A DNA stretch of 64,000 nt from assembly GCA_030378015.1 (NCBI GenBank), contig JAUCGG010000003.1, forward strand, positions 1 to 64,000. Direction: 5' to 3'. This document shows, piece by piece, positions 24,082 to 33,265 of the stretch. The position numbers were made by a program, and so were the translations under genes. The DNA is from Desulfococcaceae bacterium HSG8 (GTDB lineage Bacteria; Desulfobacterota; Desulfobacteria; Desulfobacterales; 4be13). Below the pieces are notes generated by a model. The model was given only the letters and a program-made list of their open reading frames with translations. It ran no database searches and was not told the origin of the DNA. Each line of letters begins with the position of its first letter. The first letter of the stretch is position 1.

Positions 24082-25884
24082 TTAAGCTTCCTTTACAACA
24101 ATATTCTGCTCTTTGTCAGCACGCTCAATCTGTACCTCATTTGTGGTGGCCATTTCAGCCTTGAAACAAAGAGCCCACATCATCACGATGCCGAGAATCC
24201 ACCAGAATATCTGCCATGACCAAAGACTCGGAAAACCGCTGAATGAAAATGCGTTATTTCCTATGATACATGCCGGCCCGATGGCGAAGAAGTACCATAC
24301 CGGTACCACAATCTTCATAATCTTACGCCATTGTTTCCCGGAATCAGTCGGCTCATCAACATCCTCAAGCCATTTTCTCACCTCTGCCTGCCTCTGGCTG
24401 GTTTCCTCATCATCCTTGATTCCCGCGAATTTGCATATATATGCCGCCGCAAGCCCTGTAAATGTGCCCCAGAATGCGCAATGCATGGAGAGCGGGCTGG
24501 GCCATACTTTATAGGTGAGAAACACCGCCAGCATACCCGATATCACGCCGACCATCGCTCCTTTGGATGGAAATCGGAATCCCCATATCACTCCCAAGAG
24601 CAGGACGTACATGACAAATCCGAACGCGGTCGCCAAAGCTCCTAGGATAACCAGCGCCGCCTTTGATGTCAGCCCGACGACAAGCGCGGCAATTGTGAGC
24701 AGTGTTGCCAGAAGCCTGTTCACCCAGATCTGTTCCGCATCACTCACATTCTGCTTCTTGATATACCGCCAATAGACATCCCGTAAAAGGATTGATCCGC
24801 CTGTGCCGATATAGGGTGCTGCTGTGGAATGGATAGCGGCAATCGCTCCCATAAAAACAACTCCTAACATCACCGGCGGCAGGAATCTTTGCATAAGAAG
24901 CGGTACAACGGATTTATCTGTTAACTCGGCAAACCCCTCAACACCTGTCACCTGGAGAACCTTTGCTCCCATACCCTGGAATGCGGTAAAGAAGAACAGC
25001 GCGAATCCGACCACAAAGGTGGACATAAAAGCCTGCTGCCAAGCAAGCGGTTTCGGGGATTTGATGCCAAAAGTCCACATGGTAAACGCGGGAGAGGACT
25101 GGATACCCATCAGTGCGAACATGTAACTCAGTACCATTACCGCTGTCCATGCACTCTCCCCGGAGGCACCTCCGAGCCCGAAGTTTATCACTCTCGGCAC
25201 AGCCATCTGCTTGGGATCAAGCTTGGCAACTGCTGCGGAAAAGCCTGACCAGCCACCGAACATGGGATGGTTCACCACGTAAAAACCGAGGATAATGATG
25301 CCGCCCACGAGAAGTATGAACTGGATTACGCCGACCCATGTACTTGCTTTCAGCCCGCCTGTACACACATAAAACCACACGATAAAAGCAAGAAAAATAG
25401 CACCGAATTTAAACGGTACACCCGCGATCACATTAAAGAGCGCGCCGGCCGCCATCAACTGAACCGCAGAATAAAACATGGAATACAGAACAGCCGTGAG
25501 TACAACCAGCCAGCGGATGACCTCGTTGTTATAATAATAAGCGTACATGTCGCCCGGGGTAATAAACCCGTAACGTTTGCCTAAAAGCCACGTTCTTTTG
25601 GAAAAAAATGTTCCTGTAATGGGAATCGTGAGAACATAGAATGAAGCAAATGCATACGCCAATCCGTCCCGCCAGATCAGGCCAGGATGGCCGATAAACG
25701 TCCAACCGCTGAAGGAAGCGGCTGTTGCTGCCATGAGGAAAGCAGCAAAGGGAATTGATCTGCCTGCAATTGCATATCCAGCGGAGGTTTTTTCCGTGAA
25801 ATATCCTTTCAATCCCCAGTAAAAACAATAAATGATATAAATTCCGAGAAAAATATAGACCCAGGTGGTTCCACTCATTTTCAT
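24082..25884 (-). CDS. Sodium:solute symporter (SSS family), copy 1
   Basis: A 600-residue SSS transporter, very similar to the one at 21953. The most divergent parts are a loop (about residues 215-250, NHPMFGGWSGFSAAVAKLDP here against KDFGGWSKFSAQVSTIDK) and the stretch after EEVRKWL. All core motifs (SGWTFIGHP, GLKASTWVGV, AIHSTAAPYIGTG) are kept. The frame starts with ATG 25884 (MKM) or 25878; AGAAGGAGATG stands just before. It is 159 bases downstream of the acetyl-CoA synthetase, consistent with an acetate uptake operon. Confidence 0.9.
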   Translation of the reverse strand: MKMSGTTWVYIFLGIYIIYCFYWGLKGYFTEKTSAGYAIAGRSIPFAAFLMAATAASFSGWTFIGHPGLIWRDGLAYAFASFYVLTIPITGTFFSKRTWLLGKRYGFITPGDMYAYYYNNEVIRWLVVLTAVLYSMFYSAVQLMAAGALFNVIAGVPFKFGAIFLAFIVWFYVCTGGLKASTWVGVIQFILLVGGIIILGFYVVNHPMFGGWSGFSAAVAKLDPKQMAVPRVINFGLGGASGESAWTAVMVLSYMFALMGIQSSPAFTMWTFGIKSPKPLAWQQAFMSTFVVGFALFFFTAFQGMGAKVLQVTGVEGFAELTDKSVVPLLMQRFLPPVMLGVVFMGAIAAIHSTAAPYIGTGGSILLRDVYWRYIKKQNVSDAEQIWVNRLLATLLTIAALVVGLTSKAALVILGALATAFGFVMYVLLLGVIWGFRFPSKGAMVGVISGMLAVFLTYKVWPSPLSMHCAFWGTFTGLAAAYICKFAGIKDDEETSQRQAEVRKWLEDVDEPTDSGKQWRKIMKIVVPVWYFFAIGPACIIGNNAFSFSGFPSLWSWQIFWWILGIVMMWALCFKAEMATTNEVQIERADKEQNIVVKEA

Positions 25885-25984
25885 CTCCTTCTGTCAGGCC
25901 GGCAATGCTGGCCAGCAATCAGAAATTTTTCTGACTTACACCCCTTACTCATGACCTTATTTAAGATCCGGTTTCATCACCTCC

Positions 25985-26042
25985 TTAAAATTGAATTGAA
26001 GACCGAAGGTCATCCCCGGCCTTCAATCTCAATTCAGTGATT
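25985..26042 (-). other. Hairpin between acs and symporter
   Basis: On the minus strand, TTGAGATTGAAGGCC and CCTTCGGTCTTCAATTCAA form a stem directly after the acs stop, followed by TTTTAAGG rather than a long T-run. It could be a weak terminator or a processing stem that lets expression of acs and the symporters differ. Confidence 0.45.
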
Positions 26043-26043
26043 C

Positions 26044-28080
26044 CTAATTCTGAACCATTTTTGTAATCTCCTCAACAACTTCCGGATTTGCCAGCGTCAT
26101 GGTGTCCCCTACATCGCCCTTGTTCGATATGGCTCCGAGTACCCTGCGCATGATCTTCCCGGAACGGGTCTTGGGCATGTCAGGCACAATCCAGACCTTT
26201 CTCGGCCTTGCAATCGCGCCGATCTCATCCACAATAGCCTTGGATATCTTGGCAGCAATTTCGTCGCTGCCCTCAATCCCGGGCTTCAGAGCAACATACA
26301 GATCCGGCTCTATACCCTTGATATCATGCTTAACCGGAACAACAGCCGCCTCCGCCACTTCCTGTACAACCAAGGCAGCAGATTCGAGCTCCTTGGTTCC
26401 CAAGCGATGGCCTGAAACATTGATCACGTCGTCAATCCGGCCCAGGATACGGAAGTAACCGTCTTCTGCCTCGACTGCGGCATCACCGGTGAGATAGGGC
26501 CAGTCCTCCCAGTTCTTGCTGTTCTTATCCCTGCAGTACCTTTCATAATAGGTTGACACAAAACGATCTCGGTCTCCCCATATGGTCTGGAATCCGCCGG
26601 GCCACGGGTTCCTGATGCAGATGTTCCCGGCCTTGCCCGCGCCCGCAGGAAGCTCTTTCCCCTCATCATCATAGATGACCGGATGAATTCCGGGCATTCC
26701 GGGGCCTGCGCTGCCGGGCTTCATGGCTTTAAGTGCAGGAATCGTGCTGCACAGGAAGCCGCCTGTCTCTGTCTGCCACCAAGTATCCACGATGGCTGCC
26801 TCACCTCTTCCCACAACATTATAGTACCACTTCCAGACTTCGGGTTCGATGGGTTCGCCCACTGTGGTCATGTGTTTGAACTTGTAGTTGTATTTCGCGG
26901 GTTCATCGGGCCCGACTTTCCTCAATGCACGGATAGCAGTGGGTGCGGTGTGGAAGATGTTGACATCCAGATCCTGGGCAATCCGCCAGCAGCGTCCTGC
27001 ATCAGGATAGGTGGGAATTCCTTCATAAATTACGGTGGATGCGGCCAGGGCCAGGGGGCCATAAACAATGTAGGAATGGCCCGTGATCCATCCGATATCT
27101 GCCATACACCAATAGACATCTTCGGGATGAATGTCCTGCACAAACTTGGATGTGCCGGTAACGTAAGCAAGATAGCCGCCTGTGCCGTGCTGACAGCCTT
27201 TGGGCTTTCCGGTCGTACCACTGGTGTACATCAGGAAGAGCGGTGCTTCGGCCGGCATTCTGACCGGCTCAACTATTTTCCCGTAATAATTCTTCAGCAC
27301 GTCATTGGTAAAATAGTCAAGACCTTCAACCATCGGCGTCGGAGTTGAGTTTTTCCCCGGATAGCGCTGCCATACCAGGACTTTATCAACGGTCTGCCCC
27401 GCTTTTTTGGCCTCTGCAACCGCTGTATCAGCCTTTTCCTTGTGGTCAATAAGCTTGCCGCCGCGGTAATAAGAGTCCGCCGTGATCAGAACATTGCTTC
27501 CGGAATCCACGATTCTGTCTGCACAGGATTTGCCGCTGAAACCGCCGAACACCTGGGAGTGAATCACCCCGAGCCGGGCACAGGCCAGCATGGTGACGGG
27601 AAGATCAGGGGTCATCGGGAGATGAAGCGTAACACGGTCTCCTGCTTTCAACCCGCAAAAATCCTGCAGAAGCGCGGCCATCTCGTTCACCCTTACATAA
27701 AGCTCCTGAAAGGTGACATGCTCGGTCTTTTCTTCTTCAAGTTCCGGGACAAAATGGATGGCTGTTTTGTTTTTGTGCTTGGCAAGATGCCTGTCCACAC
27801 AGTTATAGCTAGCATTGACCTTTCCGCCCACAAACCATTTCCAGCAGGGTGCGTCGCTGGTATCAAGGATTGTGTCCCAGTACTCATACCAGTCAAGAAG
27901 ATCGGCATACTCCTTGAAACAGTTAGGAAAGTTATCCAGACTGAACCTTTCATAAATTCCCGAGTCCGTCATATTCGCTTGGGCAATAAACTCTGCAGAC
28001 GGCTCATAATAAGCCTCTTCTCCCCAATGAACAGCAATCTGAGCTTCTGATGTTTCTACAACTTCTTTTTTTTCTGCCAT
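26044..28080 (-). CDS. acs: Acetyl-CoA synthetase (AMP-forming)
   Basis: Makes acetyl-CoA from acetate, ATP and CoA in the cytosol. At 678 residues it has the normal length. The acyl-adenylate motif YTSGTTGKPKG is at 285-295, the second core DTWWQTETGG follows, then YLTGDAAVEAEDGYFRILGRIDDVINVSGHR with the hinge region, and the catalytic Lys in KTRSGKIMRR near residue 645. This Lys is the usual acetylation site for control. The N-terminal 20 residues are longer than in E. coli. It is transcribed with the TetR gene (78-base gap) and ahead of the symporters. Confidence 0.96.
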   Translation of the reverse strand: MAEKKEVVETSEAQIAVHWGEEAYYEPSAEFIAQANMTDSGIYERFSLDNFPNCFKEYADLLDWYEYWDTILDTSDAPCWKWFVGGKVNASYNCVDRHLAKHKNKTAIHFVPELEEEKTEHVTFQELYVRVNEMAALLQDFCGLKAGDRVTLHLPMTPDLPVTMLACARLGVIHSQVFGGFSGKSCADRIVDSGSNVLITADSYYRGGKLIDHKEKADTAVAEAKKAGQTVDKVLVWQRYPGKNSTPTPMVEGLDYFTNDVLKNYYGKIVEPVRMPAEAPLFLMYTSGTTGKPKGCQHGTGGYLAYVTGTSKFVQDIHPEDVYWCMADIGWITGHSYIVYGPLALAASTVIYEGIPTYPDAGRCWRIAQDLDVNIFHTAPTAIRALRKVGPDEPAKYNYKFKHMTTVGEPIEPEVWKWYYNVVGRGEAAIVDTWWQTETGGFLCSTIPALKAMKPGSAGPGMPGIHPVIYDDEGKELPAGAGKAGNICIRNPWPGGFQTIWGDRDRFVSTYYERYCRDKNSKNWEDWPYLTGDAAVEAEDGYFRILGRIDDVINVSGHRLGTKELESAALVVQEVAEAAVVPVKHDIKGIEPDLYVALKPGIEGSDEIAAKISKAIVDEIGAIARPRKVWIVPDMPKTRSGKIMRRVLGAISNKGDVGDTMTLANPEVVEEITKMVQN

Positions 28081-28157
28081 GCTTTCCCTCCTTAAAAAGT
28101 TATGTAAGTGTTTCAGTGTTCGATGTTTCGCGGTGTAACACAGGACACCGAATTTGC

Positions 28158-28790
28158 TTATTTCCTTATCCCGCGTCCGAATATTTCGAATGCGGTTTCA
28201 AGAGTTTCCTTAAGGTAGTTCTTATCATCATCAATCAGGCGTTTGCTCTCTTCCCAAAGAACAACACCTGAAAATATCGCCCATACGATGTCTGCGAGGG
28301 CCACAGGATGTTTATCTATGAAATCTCCTTTTTTTATTCCCTCATCAAATATTTTTGACATCAGGTTTAATGAGTTCCGGGATAATTCTTTGAGATCGGC
28401 AAGTAGCTGAGGAGATAAATTCTTCAAGGTATCACTGGACTGGAGGTGGAACATGTTGATCAGTATCAGGGGATCAAATTCATAAACATCATACATGATA
28501 TCCCTCAGTTCCCCGATCCTTTCGTCAGCCACGAACTCCTTTTCATCGTTTACCAGATGTTCCAACCTGAGATTCAGATATTGGAGGATTCTGATGGAGA
28601 GGGATGAAAACAGTTCATCCTTATTTTTGAAATAGAGATAGAGAGTGCCGGGACTGAGTTCCGCCTCCTTGGCAATATCTTCCATTGTGGCCTTGTTAAA
28701 GCCCCTGACAGAAAAGACTCTCTTTGCAGCAACCATTATCTGCTGACGTCTTCTTTCCCTTTCCCGCTTTTTTCTTTCCTGTATTCCCAT
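28158..28790 (-). CDS. TetR/AcrR-family regulator
   Basis: A 210-residue regulator. The N-terminal HTH (about residues 15-62) shows [46 protein letters not shown], the classic TetR pattern. The C-terminal half is all helical and would bind a ligand. It lies directly upstream of acs on the same strand, so it probably controls the acetate unit and itself, with an acyl-CoA or fatty acid as a plausible ligand; this is inferred. The AT-rich upstream region (28800-28900) may hold the promoter. Confidence 0.88.
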   Translation of the reverse strand: MGIQERKKRERERRRQQIMVAAKRVFSVRGFNKATMEDIAKEAELSPGTLYLYFKNKDELFSSLSIRILQYLNLRLEHLVNDEKEFVADERIGELRDIMYDVYEFDPLILINMFHLQSSDTLKNLSPQLLADLKELSRNSLNLMSKIFDEGIKKGDFIDKHPVALADIVWAIFSGVVLWEESKRLIDDDKNYLKETLETAFEIFGRGIRK

Positions 28791-29296
28791 AATTTACTGA
28801 ACCGGATTTATTTGTTAGAGCGCAATATGGATTATATTCTCTGTTTAGTCAAGAAAAAAAATTCATTTTTTTTAAGTTGCCTGATTTTTTTATCAGGTAT
28901 TAAATGATTACAGGCTCTTTTCAATCTGTTTACAACTCTTTAGCTCACATGTTCAGAGTCAGAAAACCTGACCACGCAGCTCGGATGGCAAATCCGGACC
29001 ATGTCAGGAAAATTGATCGCGGGAGCAGAGCAGGTTACAGCCGAAAATCCTTTCCCTGAAAACTGCTTCCTGAGGCCATGATCTTCGTTCGGCCATGTGG
29101 CTCGGCTCGGATTGGCAAATCCGAGCCACATCCGGATTTGGCAATCCGGCGGGAGCATAGCGCATTCCCAAAAAGTAGGAAATTCTCGTTCCGGAATGCA
29201 TCCTGAGAGGCTCTGCCTCGTTTTTTGTTTTAAAACAGACAGGTTAAGCGAAATGCCCTGCAAGGCAGAGCCTTGCGCCTGGGAACGAGTAAAATT
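28791..29296. other. Gene-free spacer with hairpin repeats
   Basis: The TetR upstream region is AT-rich to about 28900. From 28975 the spacer holds a chain of inverted blocks: GCTCGGATTGGCAAATCCGAGCC (as GGCTCGGATTGGCAAATCCG, 29099-29118), TCCGGATTTGGCAATCCGG, then GCATTCCCAAAAAGTAGG to GGGAACGAG (29157-29290), related to 13480-13690. No gene is visible; the frames here come from the repeats. Confidence 0.55.
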
Positions 29297-29463
29297 CAGT
29301 AGATTGAAAATTTTTGCAGACAGTGGATTCCGGGTTAAAACCGGAATGACAGTACGTTAAATTGTCATTCCGGGTTAAATTAAAAAACATCCGTTTTTTA
29401 ATTTTCCCCGGAATGACAGCTTTAACCCGGAATCCACTGTTTGCAGAAGTTTTCGATCTACTG
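29297..29463. repeat. Family B palindromic element, copy 3 (167 bp)
   Basis: Ends CAGTAGATTGAAAA and TTTTCGATCTACTG are inverted; inside is the pair CAGTGGATTCCGGGTTAAA and TTTAACCCGGAATCCACTG, as in the copy at 16246, with GGAATGACA and GTCATTCCG stems in the centre. Confidence 0.78.
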
Positions 29464-29547
29464 ACTACCGCTCGCTTGAGATTGACAAATCCCAAGCATT
29501 TCAGGAAAATTTGTCAATCCATTGAGGGGTTCAGGGGCATTTTCCAT

Positions 29548-29693
29548 GTACTACACCACTTTTTAAGTTCCTCCCCCTTTTTTAAAGGGGGGTCGGGGGG
29601 ATTTTATGTTACAAAAAAAAAGGGGGGGTTGCGGCAGAAATCCCCCCGGCCCCTTTAAAAAAGGGGGGAGGAATTTACAAGTTGATGTAGTAC
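29548..29693. repeat. C/G-rich hairpin repeat (146 bp)
   Basis: Starts GTACTACACCACTTTTTAAG and ends GTTGATGTAGTAC, with CCCCCTTTTTTAAAGGGGG-type arms and GGGGATTTTATGTTAC in the centre. The same design occurs at 14178-14460 and 45431-45569. A 40-bp hairpin of family B ends only (AGATCGAAAAGTTTCC and its inverse) follows at 29736-29775. Confidence 0.65.
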
Positions 29694-29890
29694 TGATATT
29701 CAACAATGTTTTTAACCTGGATTATCCATGAATTTCAATAGATCGAAAAGTTTCCGGAAACTTTTCGATCTGCTGGTAGCTGGTAGGAACTCCAAATAAA
29801 TAAAATACCCGATTCCGGAAAATGCAGGGTGTAACCCACCATCTTTGTTGGCGAATGATGCGATGGTGGGTTACGCTTCGCTCCGCCTAC

Positions 29891-30085
29891 CGGGTGCAAT
29901 TAAAAGTGTCAGGTGAAGCCGCCGTCAGTCCTCGTTCCCAAACTCCGTTCGGGAACGCGATTGCCCGCAAAGCTCCGGTTTTGCATGAAATGTCAGGTAT
30001 CTGCAAACAGAGTCTGCCTGCAAGTGTGTTCCCAGACGGAGTTTGGGAACAAGGCTGAAGTACCTAACACTTTTAATTACACCCC
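29891..30085. repeat. Miniature inverted-repeat element, family A copy 4
   Basis: Ends GGGTGCAATTAAAAGTGT and ACACTTTTAATTACACCC are inverted; interior hairpins TTCCCAAACTCCGTTCGGGA and CAGACGGAGTTTGGG follow the family plan with the order of inner blocks altered. CGCCTACC, 8 bases, is duplicated at both sides. It lies between the 3' end of the chemoreceptor gene and the older repeats. Confidence 0.83.
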
Positions 30086-30115
30086 GCCTACCCTACATTT
30101 TCGGGTATTTTATTT

Positions 30116-31846
30116 TTAGAATCCCTTACTCAAACCATGCTTCCACCCCACCAGAACTGCAAGTTCGTCAACAAAGCCTTTCAATTGCCCGGCTTGGGCG
30201 CGCATATCTTCGGATGCGCCCGCTGATTCCTCGGCATTGGCCGCATTCCGATGCACCACACTATCAATTTCTGCTATTGCAATATTCATTTGTTCAATGC
30301 CATGTGCCTGTTCATCCGATCTGACAGCGATTTCGTCCGCCAGTGAAGCCATCTTGCCGACAATTTCAGAGATACCTGTGAATTCAGTGGCGGTAAAGGT
30401 CATCAGTTCCGAACCTTCCCTGACTTTCTTCACAGTGCTCTCTATGAGATCGCCCGTGCTCCCTGCCGCATGGGCCGCCCGCAGTGCAAGATTTCTGACT
30501 TCATCGGCCACCACGGCAAACCCGGCCCCGGCTTCCCCTGCCCTGGCAGCCTCAATAGCGGCATTCAGCGCGAGGAGATTGGTCTGGAATGCGATCTCAT
30601 CAATAGTCTTGATTATTTTGGAGGTCTCCTCCGCTGATTCGGATATTTCCACCATTGAGCCGGTCATCAGACGCATTGAGCCACTGGCGTTGCCTACAAC
30701 CTCCCTGGCTTCCCTGGCAAGCTTATCCGCCTCACTTGCATTGCTCGCGTTTTGCCGGGTCATGGACGACACCTTTTCAAGGGAGGAAGATGTCTCTTCG
30801 ATGGATGCCGCCTGCTCAGATGCTTCCTCGGCAAGGGTATGGCTGGCGGAGGACACCATCGCCGAAGCCGAAGCCACCTTGTCGGCACTCTGGTTCAGCC
30901 CCTCAACAACATTGTTGACGGATCTGACGACCGCGTTTGCAGTTAAAAAAACCGCCAGGCCTGCAAACATAGCCACAATGACTGAGACCATCAGGTTAAT
31001 GCGGCCGAAGGTACTCACCGGTTTCATGATCTCGGAATTCACGGCGCTCACCCCGATGATGCATTCCAACTCATCAATGGTTTTCATAGCCACCGTTTTT
31101 TTGTCACCCTGCCAGGGATAGGTCATAAGACCGTCACCCTTCATCATTTCTTTTCCGAAACTGAAATCGTTGACATTGAGTTTCAGGATATTCTTCTTAT
31201 CGGGGTGGGCAAGCATATAACCGTCATGATTGATGAGATAGGCATACCCGTTCTGACCGACCTTGACGGGATCAATGAATTTGGCGTTGAAAACGCTCAT
31301 ATCCAGAACACCGAAGAACACCCCCGCGGGATTCCCGTTTTCCTTGACCGGCGCTGCGATAATAAATACCGGCATCCCGGTTTTTTCGCTCTTTACCACT
31401 TGGGAAATGGTCAGTTTACCCTCCATGGCGGCCTTGAAATATGCCTGATCTCCGACAAAGCTATCATCGGCAACGGCCGCGGCAACTACATTTCCTGACG
31501 GATCAGCAAGACAGATATTCTGGTAACATCCGTAATCCTCCTTTAATCCGGCCATGATCTGATTGGCGGATTTCCGGGCCATCCTGCCCATATAGGAATC
31601 TTTAATGGCTGCATTGTAAACCTGCTGACGGCTCCAATTACTGATGTCTAATTTGCGGTCGGTTAACCAGGATTCCATGACCAGTTCAATATTGCCAGCC
31701 ATCTGTTCCAGTTCCCTGACCAAAGCTGTTCTAAGCGCGTCCCCGGCCTTATAATAGGATATGCCGGACGTCAGCCCCATCCCGATGACAATCAATCCCA
31801 GCGTGGGAATGAGAAATTTACTTCTGATGCTCCATTTCGTTTTCAT
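30116..31846 (-). CDS. Methyl-accepting chemotaxis protein with Cache sensor
   Basis: A 576-residue transmembrane chemoreceptor. The start is ATG 31846 ([17 protein letters not shown]), with AAGGAGAAAGCC before it; the frame extends further upstream without reason. TM1 about 10-30; periplasmic Cache domain with [22 protein letters not shown]2 near 285-305. The cytoplasmic part has the conserved tip [20 protein letters not shown] then [21 protein letters not shown] recognisable HAMP domain is short. It follows the binding-protein gene by 10 bases, so the two are co-expressed; ligand presentation by that protein is a reasonable inference. No CheW/CheA is in the window. Confidence 0.92.
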   Translation of the reverse strand: MKTKWSIRSKFLIPTLGLIVIGMGLTSGISYYKAGDALRTALVRELEQMAGNIELVMESWLTDRKLDISNWSRQQVYNAAIKDSYMGRMARKSANQIMAGLKEDYGCYQNICLADPSGNVVAAAVADDSFVGDQAYFKAAMEGKLTISQVVKSEKTGMPVFIIAAPVKENGNPAGVFFGVLDMSVFNAKFIDPVKVGQNGYAYLINHDGYMLAHPDKKNILKLNVNDFSFGKEMMKGDGLMTYPWQGDKKTVAMKTIDELECIIGVSAVNSEIMKPVSTFGRINLMVSVIVAMFAGLAVFLTANAVVRSVNNVVEGLNQSADKVASASAMVSSASHTLAEEASEQAASIEETSSSLEKVSSMTRQNASNASEADKLAREAREVVGNASGSMRLMTGSMVEISESAEETSKIIKTIDEIAFQTNLLALNAAIEAARAGEAGAGFAVVADEVRNLALRAAHAAGSTGDLIESTVKKVREGSELMTFTATEFTGISEIVGKMASLADEIAVRSDEQAHGIEQMNIAIAEIDSVVHRNAANAEESAGASEDMRAQAGQLKGFVDELAVLVGWKHGLSKGF

Positions 31847-31856
31847 GGCTTTCTCC

Positions 31857-32840
31857 TTATTCAATGATCGTAGCCATTTGCAGAATAGTATAGGGAATTT
31901 CAATTCCCAGTTTTTCGGCAACGCTGACATTAATAGAAACTTCATAACGATCTGAGAATTCAATGGGAATCTCATTCGCCGGTGTTCCTTTCAACACTTT
32001 GTCAGCCTTGTCCGAACACATCTCCCCGGCGCGGTGCCAGTCGGTTTGAATACCAACCAAAGCCCCTTCCCTGACATGATGTAAAATAGCTGTGATGACC
32101 GGAAAATTTTTGGCTTTTGCAGCATCGAGAATCGTCTTTTCAACCCCGTGTAAAGCCATGCAGTTGGTCGTAAATAAAACATCAGTGTCTTTAATCGCTT
32201 TGTTTACCGCTTCTCCGATGTCATTTTTGCCGTTATATGGGCAATTGACAACCTTTAAGCCGACTTTGCCAGCTTCTTCGGCGATTTCGGATTCCGGGCG
32301 CTCGGTGGGAGTACCAGGAGAATAAAGATAAGCCATCTTTTTGGCCTTTGGCATTGCGTCATGCACAAAATCGGCAATGGCCTTAATGGAATAGCCGAAA
32401 ATGGTGCCTGTGGCATTGCCGAGAATATATTTTTTATTGTTCTTTTCCACCGCATATTTCAGAATGAGGGGGGACAGAAAAACCGCATCTATGATGGGGA
32501 TTTTGATACCTCCGTCCTTCAGACCATGATACATGGCGGTGCAAAAGATCAATTGCGCTCCGGCCGCCTCCATTCGCTTGGCTTCCTCAATGCCGCGCCG
32601 GATATAGGCATCTGGATACGACACGATATCGGCGTCAAAAATACCAATAACTTCAACATTATATCCCTTCAACTTCATGCCATTGAGGAATCCCTGCCGC
32701 AGTTCAATATGATCAAGGTGCTTTCCCAGTATATGAATGACGCCGACCTTCACTTTTTCTGCTGCATCAGCGGCCAAAGCGGCAACCGCTCCCCCCAAAA
32801 CAAAAAAACAAATGAGAAACAAAATTTTCAATCTTTTCAT
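31857..32840 (-). CDS. ABC-type substrate-binding protein (orphan, TrpX-like family)
   Basis: A 327-residue periplasmic protein with signal peptide (1-23, ending ALA-AD). [20 protein letters not shown], a two-lobed repeat pattern ([13 protein letters not shown] and [14 protein letters not shown]) and [20 protein letters not shown] match the ABC_sub_bind type. No permease or ATPase is adjacent; the chemoreceptor follows after 10 bases. It may thus serve as a sensor protein rather than for uptake. AGGAGAATGAACC precedes the ATG. Confidence 0.85.
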   Translation of the reverse strand: MKRLKILFLICFFVLGGAVAALAADAAEKVKVGVIHILGKHLDHIELRQGFLNGMKLKGYNVEVIGIFDADIVSYPDAYIRRGIEEAKRMEAAGAQLIFCTAMYHGLKDGGIKIPIIDAVFLSPLILKYAVEKNNKKYILGNATGTIFGYSIKAIADFVHDAMPKAKKMAYLYSPGTPTERPESEIAEEAGKVGLKVVNCPYNGKNDIGEAVNKAIKDTDVLFTTNCMALHGVEKTILDAAKAKNFPVITAILHHVREGALVGIQTDWHRAGEMCSDKADKVLKGTPANEIPIEFSDRYEVSINVSVAEKLGIEIPYTILQMATIIE

Positions 32841-33007
32841 GGTTCATTCTCCTTTCGTACATAATAAATAAGTTTCCCAGCACGGGTTTGCAAGCAGATG
32901 GCGTAGCGCGACGGGTTGGGCCATGCAGCTCGGCTCGGATTGACGAGCCATGTCCTCGCCGGATTTGTCAATCCGGCGCGAGCAGCGTATTGACTGGCCG
33001 AAATGAA

Positions 33008-33232
33008 GATCGAAGTTCGTAGTTCCGCCTTTAGGCGGTGTTATGCAGCCTAAAGGCGGAACTACAAACTGGCCCCGGGTATATTTTTTTTCGGAAATCA
33101 CCTAAGATGATTTCCAATAAAAAACATACCAGATCGAAGTTCGTAGTTCCGCCTTTAGGCGGTGTTATGCAGCCTAAAGGCGGAACTACAAACTGGCCCC
33201 GGGTATATTCCTTCCTGGAAATCACCTAAGAC
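33008..33232. repeat. Tandem duplicate of a hairpin repeat (124-bp period)
   Basis: GATCGAAGTTCGTAGTTCCG at 33008 recurs at 33132. Each copy contains the palindrome CCGCCTTTAGGCGG and CCTAAAGGCGGAACTAC, then CTGGCCCCGGGTATATT and GGAAATCACCTAAGA. The spacer 32841-33265 otherwise holds a GGATTGACGAGCC / GGATTTGTCAATCC hairpin near 32937-32973 and no gene. Confidence 0.75.
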
Positions 33233-33265
33233 CCCGGAAGTCTCAGCGTCAAAAACCAGGTTTTT

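Noticed and set aside
26683-28050. 221- and 202-codon frames opposite acetyl-CoA synthetase
   Set aside because: Antisense shadows of a highly conserved enzyme.
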